Shown: positions 33,355 to 43,197 of the stretch, in pieces
Numbering within the stretch: position 1 is the first letter of the stretch
Layout of the letters: every line of letters begins with the position of its first letter
Source: Burkholderia catarinensis
GTDB lineage: Bacteria > Pseudomonadota > Gammaproteobacteria > Burkholderiales > Burkholderiaceae
DNA length: 64,000 nucleotides
Direction: 5' to 3'
NCBI RefSeq assembly: GCF_001883705.2
Contig: NZ_MDEQ02000006.1
Span: forward strand, 124,001 to 188,000
Notes under the pieces: generated by a model
The model's database searches: none
What the model saw: the letters and a program-made list of their open reading frames with translations, nothing else
What the model was told of the DNA's origin: nothing
Translations under genes and position numbers: made by a program

Positions 33355-34269
33355 TCAGCCGAGGAGCGCGGCGAGCCGGCGGCGGATCGCCTTCGCCTCG
33401 CCGCGCAGCGCATCGGCGAACGCATCGACGAGCAGGTTCTTCGGCCGGTGCTCGGGCACGACGATGCTGACCCGGTACGGAAACGACCGCGTGAGCGGCC
33501 GCACGTGCAGGTCGCGCCCGACGAAATCGAGCGCGGTCAGCGGATTGACGATCGCGGCGCCGAGCCCCTGCCGCACGAACGCGCACACCGACACGGCCGA
33601 CGGCGTATCGATGACCGAGCGCGGCGCAACGCCCAGCTGCGCGAACGCCTCGTCGATCAGGATGCGGTACGGATCGTTCAGCGACAGGCTCACGAACGGA
33701 CGATCGGCAAGATCCAGCAGGTCGATCGCATCCTGCGCGAGCAGCGGATGGCCGCCGGGCAGCACGCACACTTCGTCGACTTCGAGCAGCGGCGTGAGCA
33801 CGGTGCCGGCCGGCGCGACATCGCGCTCGGTCAACCCGAGGTCGTAACGCTGCGCGGTCAGCCACTCTTCGAGCACCGGCGATTCCTGCGTCGCGACCGA
33901 CACGCTGACACCCGCGTGCGCGGCATGAAAGCGCCGGCACGCGCCGGGCAGGATCGCGTGCGAGAACGCCGGCAGCGCGATCACCGACAGTTGCCCGTCG
34001 CGGAACTCGCGCAGGCGCGCGGCGGTTGCCGCGACGCGTTCAAGCCCCACATAGGCGAGCCGCACGTCATCGAACAGCGTGAGCGCGGCCATCGTCGGCC
34101 GCAACCGGCCGTGCGTACGCTCGAACAGCGCGAAGCCGACGACCTGCTCCATCCGCACGAGCTCGCGGCTGATCGTCGGCTGCGACGTGTAGAGCATCTC
34201 GGCCGCGCGCGTCGTGCTGCCGGTGACCATCAGCGCACGAAAGACCTCGATATGACGGTGCGTGAGCAT
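33355..34269 (-). CDS. lysR: LysR-family regulator, probable activator of lysA
   Basis: 304 aa. N-terminal winged HTH (MLTHRHIEVFRALMVTGSTT, SQPTISRELVRMEQ) and a C-terminal effector domain of LysR type. Its divergent placement 108 bp from diaminopimelate decarboxylase is the arrangement of E. coli lysR-lysA, where LysR activates lysA when DAP is high and lysine low. ATG at 34269 aligns with the family start; the frame reaching 34305 only adds residues from the promoter region. Confidence 0.88.
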   Translation of the reverse strand: MLTHRHIEVFRALMVTGSTTRAAEMLYTSQPTISRELVRMEQVVGFALFERTHGRLRPTMAALTLFDDVRLAYVGLERVAATAARLREFRDGQLSVIALPAFSHAILPGACRRFHAAHAGVSVSVATQESPVLEEWLTAQRYDLGLTERDVAPAGTVLTPLLEVDEVCVLPGGHPLLAQDAIDLLDLADRPFVSLSLNDPYRILIDEAFAQLGVAPRSVIDTPSAVSVCAFVRQGLGAAIVNPLTALDFVGRDLHVRPLTRSFPYRVSIVVPEHRPKNLLVDAFADALRGEAKAIRRRLAALLG

Positions 34270-34294
34270 GGCTATGTATATCAGAAATGAATCG

Positions 34295-34314
34295 AATGCC
34301 GACAAACAGGCATT
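34295..34314. promoter_or_regulatory. LysR operator candidate
   Basis: AATGCC (34295-34300), 8 bp, GGCATT (34309-34314): a perfect dyad centred in the lysR-lysA spacer. Size and AT-rich setting suit a LysR-type T-N11-A site. Confidence 0.55.
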
Positions 34315-34377
34315 TTACTGCATAGCCAATCAGGCGCATCATTCAGCTATCCGTTCATTCGACCCGATTCATCCGCC

Positions 34378-35616
34378 ATGTCCCCCGATTCCCGCCAGCT
34401 CGCGACGCTCGCGCAGCAATACGGCACCCCGCTGTGGGTGTACGACGCCGACACCATCCGCGACCGCATCGCCCAACTGCGTCAGTTCGACGTGATCCGC
34501 TATGCGCAGAAGGCGAACTCGAACGTCCATATCCTGAAGCTGATGCGCGAGGAAGGCGCGTGCGTCGATGCCGTGTCGCTCGGCGAGATCGAGCGCAGCC
34601 TCGCGGCCGGGTTCAGTCCGGCGGGCGAACCGGAAGGCGTCGTGTTCACGGCCGACCTGATCGACCGCCCGACGCTCGCGGCCGTGCTGAAGCACGGCGT
34701 GACCGTCAACGCCGGTTCGCTCGACATGCTCGCGCGCATCGGCGAGCACGCGCCGGGCCACCGCGTGTGGCTGCGCGTCAACCCCGGGTTCGGCCACGGC
34801 CACAGCAACAAGACCAACACCGGCGGCCCGCAAAGCAAGCACGGCATCTGGATCGACGACGTGCCGCGCGCGATCGAGATCGTGCGCCAGTACGGGCTGA
34901 AACTCGTCGGCATCCACATGCACATCGGTTCGGGCGTCGACTACGGCCACCTGTCGCAGGTGTGCGATGCGATGGTCGATCTCGTCACGTCGCTCGGCCA
35001 CGACATCGACGCGATCTCGGCCGGCGGCGGCCTGTCGATCCCGTATCGCGACGGCGAGCCGCGCGTCGACGTCGGTCACTACTTCAGCCAGTGGGACGCC
35101 GCGCGCAAGCGGATCGAACGGCATCTGGGCCACCCGGTGCGCATCGAGATCGAACCGGGCCGCTTCCTCGTCGCGGAGGCCGGCACGCTCGTCACCGAAG
35201 TGCAAGCCGTCAACCGCCGGCCGAAGCACGATTTCGTGCTGGTCGACGCGGGCTTCAACGACCTGATGCGCCCGTCGATGTACGGCAGCTACCACGCGGT
35301 GTCCGTGCACACGCACGATGGCGCGCTGCCCGCCGGCCGGCCGCTCGTCGAGCTCGCGATCGCGGGGCCGCTGTGCGAATCGGGCGACGTGTTCACGCAG
35401 GACGCGGGCGGCGTGGTCACGCACCGCAAGCTGGCGCAGCCGCAGATCGGCGACCTGCTGTTCCTGCACGACGCGGGCGCGTACGGCGCATCGATGTCCT
35501 CGAACTACAACAGCCGGCCGCTCGCGCCGGAAGTGCTCGTCGATCGCGGCACGCCGCGGCTGATCCGCCGCCGGCAGACGATCGGCGAACTGCTCGCGCT
35601 CGAGACGTTCGAGTAA
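34378..35616 (+). CDS. lysA: Diaminopimelate decarboxylase
   Basis: 412 aa; decarboxylates meso-diaminopimelate to L-lysine, the last step of lysine synthesis. PLP lysine in YAQKANSN (Lys45), HMHIGSG, the EIEPGRFLVAEAG block, the catalytic Cys in CESGDVF and C-terminal GAYGASMSSNYNSRP are all present, as in the LysA/alanine racemase-fold III family. Because it has its own LysR partner it is likely the regulated copy; a housekeeping lysA elsewhere is possible. Confidence 0.95.
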   Translation: MSPDSRQLATLAQQYGTPLWVYDADTIRDRIAQLRQFDVIRYAQKANSNVHILKLMREEGACVDAVSLGEIERSLAAGFSPAGEPEGVVFTADLIDRPTLAAVLKHGVTVNAGSLDMLARIGEHAPGHRVWLRVNPGFGHGHSNKTNTGGPQSKHGIWIDDVPRAIEIVRQYGLKLVGIHMHIGSGVDYGHLSQVCDAMVDLVTSLGHDIDAISAGGGLSIPYRDGEPRVDVGHYFSQWDAARKRIERHLGHPVRIEIEPGRFLVAEAGTLVTEVQAVNRRPKHDFVLVDAGFNDLMRPSMYGSYHAVSVHTHDGALPAGRPLVELAIAGPLCESGDVFTQDAGGVVTHRKLAQPQIGDLLFLHDAGAYGASMSSNYNSRPLAPEVLVDRGTPRLIRRRQTIGELLALETFE

Positions 35617-35640
35617 CACGCGTCCGGCGTGACGAAGGCC

Positions 35641-35684
35641 AACGGCCAGGCTTGCCGCTACCGGCAGCCTGGCCGTTTTGCTTT
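35641..35684 (+). terminator. Rho-independent terminator after lysA
   Basis: AACGGCCAGGCT with its complement AGCCTGGCCGTT (12-bp arms, with an inner GCCG/CGGC stem) followed by TTTGCTTTT. Confidence 0.85.
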
Positions 35685-36267
35685 TCGGCGCGCCGAGATC
35701 GCCGTGTCGCGGCTCGGAGCAACCGCCCCGCCGCACCGTAGCACCTGATGCTTCGCATCGAGGGCAACCGCAGCAGATCGCTTGCGCCACCTTTCGCACG
35801 CAGAGAAAAACATTCCACATCGCGTAGAAAGTGCGTGCATCTTTGGAAACACTTTCCCTTTTGACAAAACTAAGATTGCCCTCAGTCGCTCAGCATTCTT
35901 GTCACCGGATACGCATCGACGATGCACCGGTCCACAACACTCGCAAAGCAGCACGGGCAATCATGAACAACAGGCTTGAACCCTTCGCCGCGCACCGGAA
36001 CACGTTCGACGCGTTCGACACGTATGCCGCGCGGCCCGTCGTGCGCAGCGTCGCGCACGCGCCCCTTTGCGATTGCTCGCGCATCCCCGTTCTCGATCCG
36101 CACGCACGGCGCTCCTCCACAGCGCGCGTACGCATGCCGTAACGCACCGCACGGCGGCGAACGACACGCGCCGCCGCCCGCTCCACCGACTTCCCGCCCA
36201 CGGCGACGCCGCCCGTCGCCGCGGCTTCGCACACCCTGCATTTTCGAAAACAACCCCGGAGACAACC
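35685..36267. other. Leader and promoter region of the amino-acid ABC operon
   Basis: 583 bp without a firm gene. A GGAAACACTTTCC dyad and a TTGACA lie near 35845-35862. A 59-codon frame (ATG 35963 to 36142) encodes a peptide with a Cys-Asp-Cys pair but has no ribosome site and was not called. The AT-rich part at 35810-35900 is the likely promoter. Confidence 0.4.
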
Positions 36268-37068
36268 ATGAAGCACTTCACCCCGACGCTCAAGCAAGGC
36301 CTCGCCGCGGCCCTCCTCTGCATCGCGGCCGCCACGTCGCATGCGGCGGACCTGCTCGACACCGTCAAGCAGGCCGGCACGCTGAAGATCGCGCTGGAAG
36401 GCACTTACCCGCCGTTCGACTATCGCAATGCCGACGGCCAGCTCGAAGGCTTCGACGTCGACGTCGCGAAAGCAGTCGCCGCCCGCCTCGGCGTGAAGCC
36501 GCAGTTCGTGACGACCGAATGGAGCGGGATTCTTGCCGGCCTGCAGGCCGGCAAGTTCGACGTGATCGTCAACCAGGTCGCGATCACGCCGTCGCGCCAG
36601 CAGGCGCTCGACTTCAGCGCGCCGTACGTGTATTCGTCCGCGCAACTGCTGCAACGGCAAAACGATGCGCGCGCATTCAAGTCGCTCGACGAGCTGAAAG
36701 GCAAGAAGGTCGGCGTGACGATGGGCAGCAACTACGTCGATCTCGTCAAGACCGTGCCCGCGATCGACCTGCAGGTCTACCCGGGCACGCCGGAAAACCT
36801 GCGCGACCTCGCGGCCGGCCGTATCGACGCGGCGGTCAACGACCGCCTGATGCTCAACTACCTGATCAAGAACTCGCATCTGCCGCTGCGCCCCGGCTCC
36901 GTGCTCGCGGGCGGCGAGGACCGGATGGGCATCCCGTTCCGCAAGGGCAATCCGAAATTCGCGAAGGCGATCGACGACGCGGTCGCGTCGCTGCAGCAGG
37001 ACGGCACGCTGAAGAAGATCTCGATGCAGTGGTTCGGCACCGACACGACCAAGCCGGTAACGCAATAA
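36268..37068 (+). CDS. Polar amino acid ABC transporter, periplasmic binding protein (probably cystine)
   Basis: 266 aa. Signal peptide (1-26, ending ATSHA), then the SBP_bac_3 fold: LKIALEGTYPPFDYRNADGQ (about 39-58), GFDVDVAKAVAARLG, QGFVTTEWSGILAGLQAGKFD-like lobes, and KKVGVTMGSNYVDLV. The 'EGTYPPFDYR...GFDVD' form is characteristic of cystine/cysteine binders (FliY/TcyJ). It is followed by permease, ATPase and a cystathionine beta-lyase, supporting a sulfur amino acid substrate. Good GGAG site before the ATG. Confidence 0.9.
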   Translation: MKHFTPTLKQGLAAALLCIAAATSHAADLLDTVKQAGTLKIALEGTYPPFDYRNADGQLEGFDVDVAKAVAARLGVKPQFVTTEWSGILAGLQAGKFDVIVNQVAITPSRQQALDFSAPYVYSSAQLLQRQNDARAFKSLDELKGKKVGVTMGSNYVDLVKTVPAIDLQVYPGTPENLRDLAAGRIDAAVNDRLMLNYLIKNSHLPLRPGSVLAGGEDRMGIPFRKGNPKFAKAIDDAVASLQQDGTLKKISMQWFGTDTTKPVTQ

Positions 37069-37135
37069 CGCATCACCCACCGCGCCCGCGCGCACGAACG
37101 CGCGGGCCGATCCGCACACAATCAGGAGACACGTG

Positions 37136-37795
37136 ATGGAAGCACTCGAACTGGTCGTTCATACGCTGCCCGTGATGGTCAGGGGCGCGATGCTCACGCT
37201 GAAGTTTGCCGTCGCATCGATGGCGCTCGGCCTCGTCGTCGGGCTCGTGATCGCGATCATGCGCATCGGCAGCAACCGGCTTGCCGCTGGCCTCGCGCAG
37301 GGCTACGTCAGCCTGATGCGCGGCACGCCGCTGCTCGTGCAGATGTTCGTCGTCTACTACGGGCTACCCGATCTCGGCATCACGCTCGACCCGACCACGG
37401 CCGGCATCTTCACGCTGACGCTCAACGCAGGCGCCTATCTGTCGGAGAGCATGCGCGGCGCGATTCTCGGCATCGGCCGCGGGCAATGGGCGGCCGCGCA
37501 CAGCCTCGGCCTCACGCATGTGCAGACGCTGCGCCACATCGTCTGTCCGCAGGCGCTGCGCCTCGCGGTGCCGAGCCTCGGCAACACGCTGATCAGCCTG
37601 ATCAAGGACACGTCGCTGGTCTCCGTGATCACCGTCACCGAACTGCTGCGCTCGACGCAGGAAGTGATCGCCGCGACGTTCCAGCCGCTGCCGCTCTATC
37701 TCGCCGCCGCCGCGCTCTACTGGGTCCTCAGCACGCTGCTCACGCGGCTGCAGGGTCGCGTCGAGACGCGCCTCGCGCTGCCGTCCACGCATTGA
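37136..37795 (+). CDS. Polar amino acid ABC transporter permease
   Basis: 219 aa, five hydrophobic helices. HisM/GlnP-type motif MRGTPLLVQMFVVYYGLPDL (about 62-81) and the EAA-like loop GRGQWAAAHSLGLTHVQTLRHIVCPQALR that contacts the ATPase. ATG at 37136 has AGGAG 8 nt upstream (a GTG at 37133 is also in frame). Works as the inner-membrane channel with the flanking gene products. Confidence 0.93.
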   Translation: MEALELVVHTLPVMVRGAMLTLKFAVASMALGLVVGLVIAIMRIGSNRLAAGLAQGYVSLMRGTPLLVQMFVVYYGLPDLGITLDPTTAGIFTLTLNAGAYLSESMRGAILGIGRGQWAAAHSLGLTHVQTLRHIVCPQALRLAVPSLGNTLISLIKDTSLVSVITVTELLRSTQEVIAATFQPLPLYLAAAALYWVLSTLLTRLQGRVETRLALPSTH

Positions 37796-37837
37796 ACGCG
37801 AGCCCGGCATTCATACGAACCCAACGACGGACAGAAC

Positions 37838-38563
<726 letters not shown>

Positions 38564-38613
38564 CCGTGCGACTGCCGCCCTGCTTCGATTGATTGACGCT
38601 CAAAGGAGACATC

Positions 38614-39795
38614 TTGAACCACCTGCATTCGACCGACACCGTTCTCGCCCACGAAGGCCGCTCGCACGGCCAGCCCGGTTCGCCCGTGAACCCGCCCGTC
38701 TACCGCCAGTCGACGCTGCTCTTTCACGGCACCGACGCGCTCGACGCCGTGCGCGGCACCCCGCTCGCGTACGGGCGCCACGGCAGCCCGACCACGCGCG
38801 CGCTCGAGAAGGCGCTTGCGCGTCTCGAAGGCGCGCACGCCGCGCTGCTGACGCCGAGCGGTCTCAGCGCGATCACGACCGCGCTGCTCGCGGTGCTGAA
38901 TCCCGGCGACCATCTGCTGATGGTCGATTCCGTGTACGACCCGACCCGCTCGTTCTGCGACGAGACGCTTGCGCGCCTCGGCATTGAGACAACGTACTAC
39001 GATCCTTCGATCGGCGCGGACATCGCGTCGCTGATGCGACCGAACACGCGCGCGGTATTCGCCGAATCGCCGGGTTCGCTGACCTTCGAAGTGCAGGACA
39101 TGCCGGCCATCAGCCGCATCGCGCACCGGCACGGCGCAGTCGTGCTGCTCGACAACACGTGGGGCACGCCGCTGAATTTCCGCTCGTTTTCGCACGGCGT
39201 CGACGTGTCGATCCACGCCGCGACCAAATACATCGCCGGGCACTCGGATGTGCTGATGGGTGCGATCCTGACGACCGAGGCGCTCGCACCGAAAGTCACG
39301 CGCTTCTATCGGCAACTCGGGATGACCGTCAGCGGCGACGATGCGTATCTCGCGCTGCGCGGCCTGCGTACGCTGTCGGTCCGGCTCGAGCGGCACCAGC
39401 GCAACGCGCACCTGCTGACCGAATGGCTCTCGCAGCAGCCGGAAGTCGCGCGGATCCTGTATCCGGCGCGGCCCGGCGACCCCGGCCATGCGCTGTGGCA
39501 GCGCGACTTCACAGGCGCGTGCGGGCTGTTCGGCGTGGTGCTGCATCCGCAGGCCGACGACGCGGTGCGCGCACTGCTCGACGGAATGACGTGCTTCGGC
39601 ATGGGGTATAGCTGGGGCGGCTTCGAAAGCCTGATCGTCCCATCCAATCCGTCGCGCCACCGCATCGCCACGCAATGGGCAGCGGCAGGCCCGCTGCTGC
39701 GGATTCATGCCGGGCTCGAGCACCCCGACGACATGATCGCCGACCTCGCCGCCGGCTTCGCGAGGATGCGCGCCGCCACGCTTGCAGAAGCGTGA
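38614..39795 (+). CDS. metC: Cystathionine beta-lyase (MetC-type, PLP)
   Basis: 393 aa; cleaves cystathionine or cystine-like substrates to thiol, pyruvate and ammonia. PLP Lys205 in SIHAATKYIAGHSD, Asp180 in VVLLDNTWGTPL, and the C-terminal MGYSWGGFESL that is typical of beta-lyases rather than gamma-enzymes. The start is a TTG at 38614 placed 6 nt after AGGAG; an upstream TTG has no ribosome site. In an operon with the ABC importer, so it probably degrades imported cystine-type compounds. Confidence 0.92.
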   Translation: MNHLHSTDTVLAHEGRSHGQPGSPVNPPVYRQSTLLFHGTDALDAVRGTPLAYGRHGSPTTRALEKALARLEGAHAALLTPSGLSAITTALLAVLNPGDHLLMVDSVYDPTRSFCDETLARLGIETTYYDPSIGADIASLMRPNTRAVFAESPGSLTFEVQDMPAISRIAHRHGAVVLLDNTWGTPLNFRSFSHGVDVSIHAATKYIAGHSDVLMGAILTTEALAPKVTRFYRQLGMTVSGDDAYLALRGLRTLSVRLERHQRNAHLLTEWLSQQPEVARILYPARPGDPGHALWQRDFTGACGLFGVVLHPQADDAVRALLDGMTCFGMGYSWGGFESLIVPSNPSRHRIATQWAAAGPLLRIHAGLEHPDDMIADLAAGFARMRAATLAEA

Positions 39796-39870
39796 AATCC
39801 GGCGACGGCGCGCACGCTCCCCGCATTACGTTTTCTTCGACGTTCTTCCCTCTCTCATAGCGAGATCATC

Positions 39871-40215
39871 ATGAAAGACACGCTGTTCATCCTCCGCCCC
39901 GGCTTCTTCAAGGACTCCGAAGGTCCGTTCTACTGCGGCGATTCGGTTGCCGTCGAAGGGTTGCTGAGTTTCTACCCTCAGTTGCGCGATGCCGTCGACG
40001 TCGAATACATCGACGCGCCGCGGCCGCGCCAGCCGATCGTCGCGCTGATCGGCGCGGACAACCAGTCGGCGCCCGTGCTCGTGCTCGGCGACGGACAGGC
40101 GCCGAGCGACGGCACACTCTCGATCCGCGAGCACAACGGCCGGCGCTTCATCGATTCGCCTGCCGATATCCGGCGGTACCTGTCGGCGCAGTATGGCGTG
40201 GCGCACGTCGCATAA
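39871..40215 (+). CDS. DUF3088 family protein
   Basis: 114 aa, cytoplasmic. Family pattern: start LFILRPGFFKDSEGPFYCGD (about 5-24), then FYPQLRDAVDVEYIDAPRPR and PVLVLGDG, resembling a thioredoxin-like fold with a single Cys22 in YCGD. Function unknown; it follows metC by 75 bp and could belong to the same transcript, hinting at a link to sulfur or thiol metabolism. Confidence 0.85.
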   Translation: MKDTLFILRPGFFKDSEGPFYCGDSVAVEGLLSFYPQLRDAVDVEYIDAPRPRQPIVALIGADNQSAPVLVLGDGQAPSDGTLSIREHNGRRFIDSPADIRRYLSAQYGVAHVA

Positions 40216-40235
40216 GCTCGCCGGCGCGTGCCGTC

Positions 40236-40411
40236 GCGCGGAGCCGGCGTTCATAGTCGACGACGACTGCGAAGTCGAACGCCGGTACGAAGCATGGAAC
40301 GCGCTCGGCATGTCGTTCGCGCAACCGCCGACTGCGGCCGTGTCAGGACCGGCGCTCGTCGCGCTCGCCCCGGACGGCCATCGGTTGCCCGCGTGCACGC
40401 CGGACGATTGA
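40236..40411 (+). pseudogene. Remnant of a VOC (glyoxalase/bleomycin-resistance) protein
   Basis: A frame with no proper start encodes FIVDDDCEVERRYEAWNALG, then SFAQPPTAAVSGPALVALAP and DGHRLPACTPDD. This follows the last third of VOC-family proteins (paired beta strands, then a DPDGH-like end). The first two thirds are missing upstream where DUF3088 ends, so it is a 3' gene fragment. Resemblance was judged by eye. Confidence 0.5.
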
Positions 40412-40506
40412 GCGCGAGCGGAGCGACGCGGTAAACGGCATGCGCGCGACGGCAGACGGCAAACTCCGTCGCGTCGTCGCGCGCAGGCCCCGCTACGGAA
40501 AGCGCG

Positions 40507-41394
40507 TCACCCCGCGCGCTGTACCGGCGCCATCTTCGAGAAGTACTTCGCGCCCGCCACGCAGCCGACCACGATGACCGTCACGACGACCATCGACGGC
40601 GGCACCGTTTCGTGCAGCAGGCCGGCCGCCAGCAGGAAGCCGAAAAACGGCTGCAGCAGCTGCAACTGGCCGACGCCCGCGATCCCGCCGAGCGCGAGCC
40701 CGCGATACCAGAACACGAAACCGATCAGCATGCTGAACAGCGACACGTAGGCAAGCCCCCACAGCGCGGCGGCATCGACGCCGTCGAACGAAGCGGGCCA
40801 CGTGAGCCATGTGAGCGGCAGCATCAGCGGCAGCGACAACACGAGCGCCCACGAGATCACCTGCCAGCCGCCGAGCTGGCGCGACAGGCGCGCGCCTTCC
40901 GCGTAGCCGAGCCCGCACGCGACGATCGCGGCCAGCATCAGCGCATCGCCGACCACCGACGCCTGGCCGCCGTTGCGCAGCGCGAACGCGGCTACCGCGG
41001 CGCTGCCGACGATCGAAAAGATCCAGAACGGCAGCCGCGGCCGTTCGCCGCCGCGCCAGACGCCAAACAACGCGGTCGCGAGCGGCAGCAGCCCGACGAA
41101 CACGATCGCGTGCGCGGACGTCACGTGCTTCAGCGCAAGCGCCGTCAGCAACGGGAACCCGACCACGACCCCGAGCGCGACGATGCCCAGCGATACGGCC
41201 TCGGCACGCGTCGGCCGCTTTTGCTTCAGCACGACGAGCAGCAGCAGGCCGAGCGCGCCGGCGATCGTCGCGCGCGCGAACGTGAGGAACAGCGGGTCGA
41301 GCCCCTGCACCGCGACACGCGTCGCCGGCAGCGAGCCACTGAAGATGATCACGCCCAGCAGGCCGCTGAGCCATCCGTCGGTCGTCTTTTGCAC
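40507..41394 (-). CDS. DMT-superfamily EamA exporter
   Basis: 295 aa, ten hydrophobic helices in two EamA repeats (about 10-140 and 150-285). Repeat hallmarks: PATRVAVQGLDPLFLTFARA in the first, and GIAGVGQLQLLQPFFGFLLA in the second. The GTG at 41394 has AGGA 7 nt upstream. These carriers export amino acids or related metabolites. Diverges from a MocR regulator that most likely controls it. Confidence 0.9.
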   Translation of the reverse strand: MQKTTDGWLSGLLGVIIFSGSLPATRVAVQGLDPLFLTFARATIAGALGLLLLVVLKQKRPTRAEAVSLGIVALGVVVGFPLLTALALKHVTSAHAIVFVGLLPLATALFGVWRGGERPRLPFWIFSIVGSAAVAAFALRNGGQASVVGDALMLAAIVACGLGYAEGARLSRQLGGWQVISWALVLSLPLMLPLTWLTWPASFDGVDAAALWGLAYVSLFSMLIGFVFWYRGLALGGIAGVGQLQLLQPFFGFLLAAGLLHETVPPSMVVVTVIVVGCVAGAKYFSKMAPVQRAG

Positions 41395-41481
41395 GGGAAA
41401 TCCTGAGAGGGGGAAAGTGGATGACCGATGATCCGCCGCCCGCGAAAAGCGCGTAAGCTACAGCGCAATACAATTCGGACA

Positions 41482-41510
41482 AACTGTACTGGACAACCGG
41501 CCGTACAGTT
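41482..41510. promoter_or_regulatory. MocR operator candidate
   Basis: AACTGTAC (41482-41489), 13 bp, GTACAGTT (41503-41510): a perfect 8-bp dyad in the spacer between the EamA gene and mocR, ending 11 bp before the mocR ATG. Confidence 0.6.
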
Positions 41511-41521
41511 CATTCTTCGCC

Positions 41522-42997
41522 ATGAGCCACGCCGCCTCGCCGCCCGTTCCGCCCGCCCCGTCGCGCACGCGCGTGGAAACCGTGATGGATACCTTGCGCG
41601 CGCGGATCGCGAGCCGCGCGCTGATGCCCGGCGCACGCGTGCCGTCGATCCGGATGATGGCCGACGGGCTGAGCGTGTCGAAATCGACGGTCGTCGACGC
41701 GTACGAGCGGCTCGCGAGCGAAGGCGTGCTCGTCGCGCGGCGCGGCTCGGGCTTCTACGTGTCGGGCCATGCGCCGCCGCTCGCGCTCGCCGATCTCGGC
41801 CCGCGCCTCGACCGCGAGCTCGATCCGCTGTGGCTGTCGCGCCAGTCGCTCGAAGCGGCGCCGACGTCCGTGAAGCCCGGCTGCGGATGGCTGCCGTCGT
41901 CGTGGCTGCCGGACGAGAGCCTGCGCCGCGTGCTGCGCGCCGTGTCGCGCGACGAATCCGACGCGCTGACCGACTACGCGACGCCGCTCGGCCTGCCCGC
42001 GCTGCGCCAGCAGCTCGCGTGGCGGCTCGCGCAGCACGGCGTCCACGCGGAACCCGCGCAGATCATGCTGACCGACGGCGGCACAAACGCGCTCGATCTC
42101 GTGTGTCGGCTGCTGCTGGAGCCGGGCGACACGGTCGTGCTCGACGATCCGTGCTACTTCAATTTCCAGGCGCTGCTGCGCGCGCACCGCGCGCGGATCG
42201 TCAGCGTCCCGTACACGCCGAACGGCCCCGACCTCGCACGCTTCGAGCAGGTGCTCGCCGAGCACCGGCCGCGCCTGTACATCACCAACGCGGCGCTGCA
42301 CAACCCGACCGGCGCGACGCTCGCGCCGCCCGTCGCGCACCGGCTGCTGACGCTCGCGGCCGAGCACGGGCTGCTGATCGTCGAGGACGACATCTTCGCG
42401 GATTTCGAGAGCACGCCCGCGCCGCGTCTCGCGGCGTTCGACGGGCTGTCGCGCGTCATATCGATCGGTAGCTTCTCGAAGACGCTGTCGGCCGCGATCC
42501 GCTGCGGCTATATCGCCGCGCGCCCGGAGTGGATCGAGGCGCTCGTCGACCTGAAGCTCGCGACGTCGTTCGGCAATGCGCAGATCGGCGCGAACGTCGT
42601 GCACCGGCTGCTCATCGACGGCACGTACCGGCGCCACCTCGACAGCCTGCGCGCGCGCCTCGCGGATGCGATGGGCGAAACGATCCGGCGCCTCGCGCGC
42701 GCCGGGCTCGGAATCTGGACGGAGCCGCGCGGCGGCCTGTTCGTGTGGGCGGAGTTGCCCGACGGGCTCGATGCCGCGCGCGTCGCGCGCCACGCGCTGG
42801 ATCACGATGTGGTGCTCGCACCCGGCAACGTGTTCAGCGTGTCGCGCAGCGCGACGTCGTACCTGCGCTTCAACGTGTCGCGCTGCAAGGGGCCGGCGGT
42901 GTTCGATGCGCTTGCGCGGGCGATGGAGGCGGCGCGCGCGGCAGAGCGCAGCGGCGTGCACGCGGATGCGGGTGGCAATGTGCTGGCGGGGGAATGA
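41522..42997 (+). CDS. MocR/PdxR-type regulator (GntR HTH fused to class I aminotransferase)
   Basis: 491 aa. N-terminal GntR winged helix (about 15-85; RIASRALMPGARVPSIRMMA, STVVDAYERLASEGVL), a linker, and an aminotransferase-like domain (about 120-475) with LTDGGTNALDL, NAALHNPTGATL, IVEDDIFADFE and PLP lysine in SIGSFSKTLSA. MocR proteins bind PLP or an amino acid and control neighbouring transport or PLP genes. The divergent EamA exporter is the obvious target. Confidence 0.93.
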   Translation: MSHAASPPVPPAPSRTRVETVMDTLRARIASRALMPGARVPSIRMMADGLSVSKSTVVDAYERLASEGVLVARRGSGFYVSGHAPPLALADLGPRLDRELDPLWLSRQSLEAAPTSVKPGCGWLPSSWLPDESLRRVLRAVSRDESDALTDYATPLGLPALRQQLAWRLAQHGVHAEPAQIMLTDGGTNALDLVCRLLLEPGDTVVLDDPCYFNFQALLRAHRARIVSVPYTPNGPDLARFEQVLAEHRPRLYITNAALHNPTGATLAPPVAHRLLTLAAEHGLLIVEDDIFADFESTPAPRLAAFDGLSRVISIGSFSKTLSAAIRCGYIAARPEWIEALVDLKLATSFGNAQIGANVVHRLLIDGTYRRHLDSLRARLADAMGETIRRLARAGLGIWTEPRGGLFVWAELPDGLDAARVARHALDHDVVLAPGNVFSVSRSATSYLRFNVSRCKGPAVFDALARAMEAARAAERSGVHADAGGNVLAGE

Positions 42998-43197
42998 TCG
43001 AAGCCGGCAAAAACGCAATCTGTTGCTGAACGGATCGGTAATCTGCCTCCCTCGGCCCGGTTGAACGGATCGGCGCCGAGTGGATTGCGTCAGTCGAGAT
43101 ACCCCGATTCGCACTTCAAAAATCATACTCGTCTCATAGACGGGTATATCTCCGTCGACCGATAGTCTTCTCCTTCTTCCGGAGAACTATCGAGTCC

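Noticed and set aside
35963..36142. 59-codon frame with Cys-Asp-Cys in the leader of the amino-acid ABC operon, as a cysteine-sensing leader peptide
   Set aside because: No ribosome site before its ATG and Arg-rich composition typical of shadow frames.
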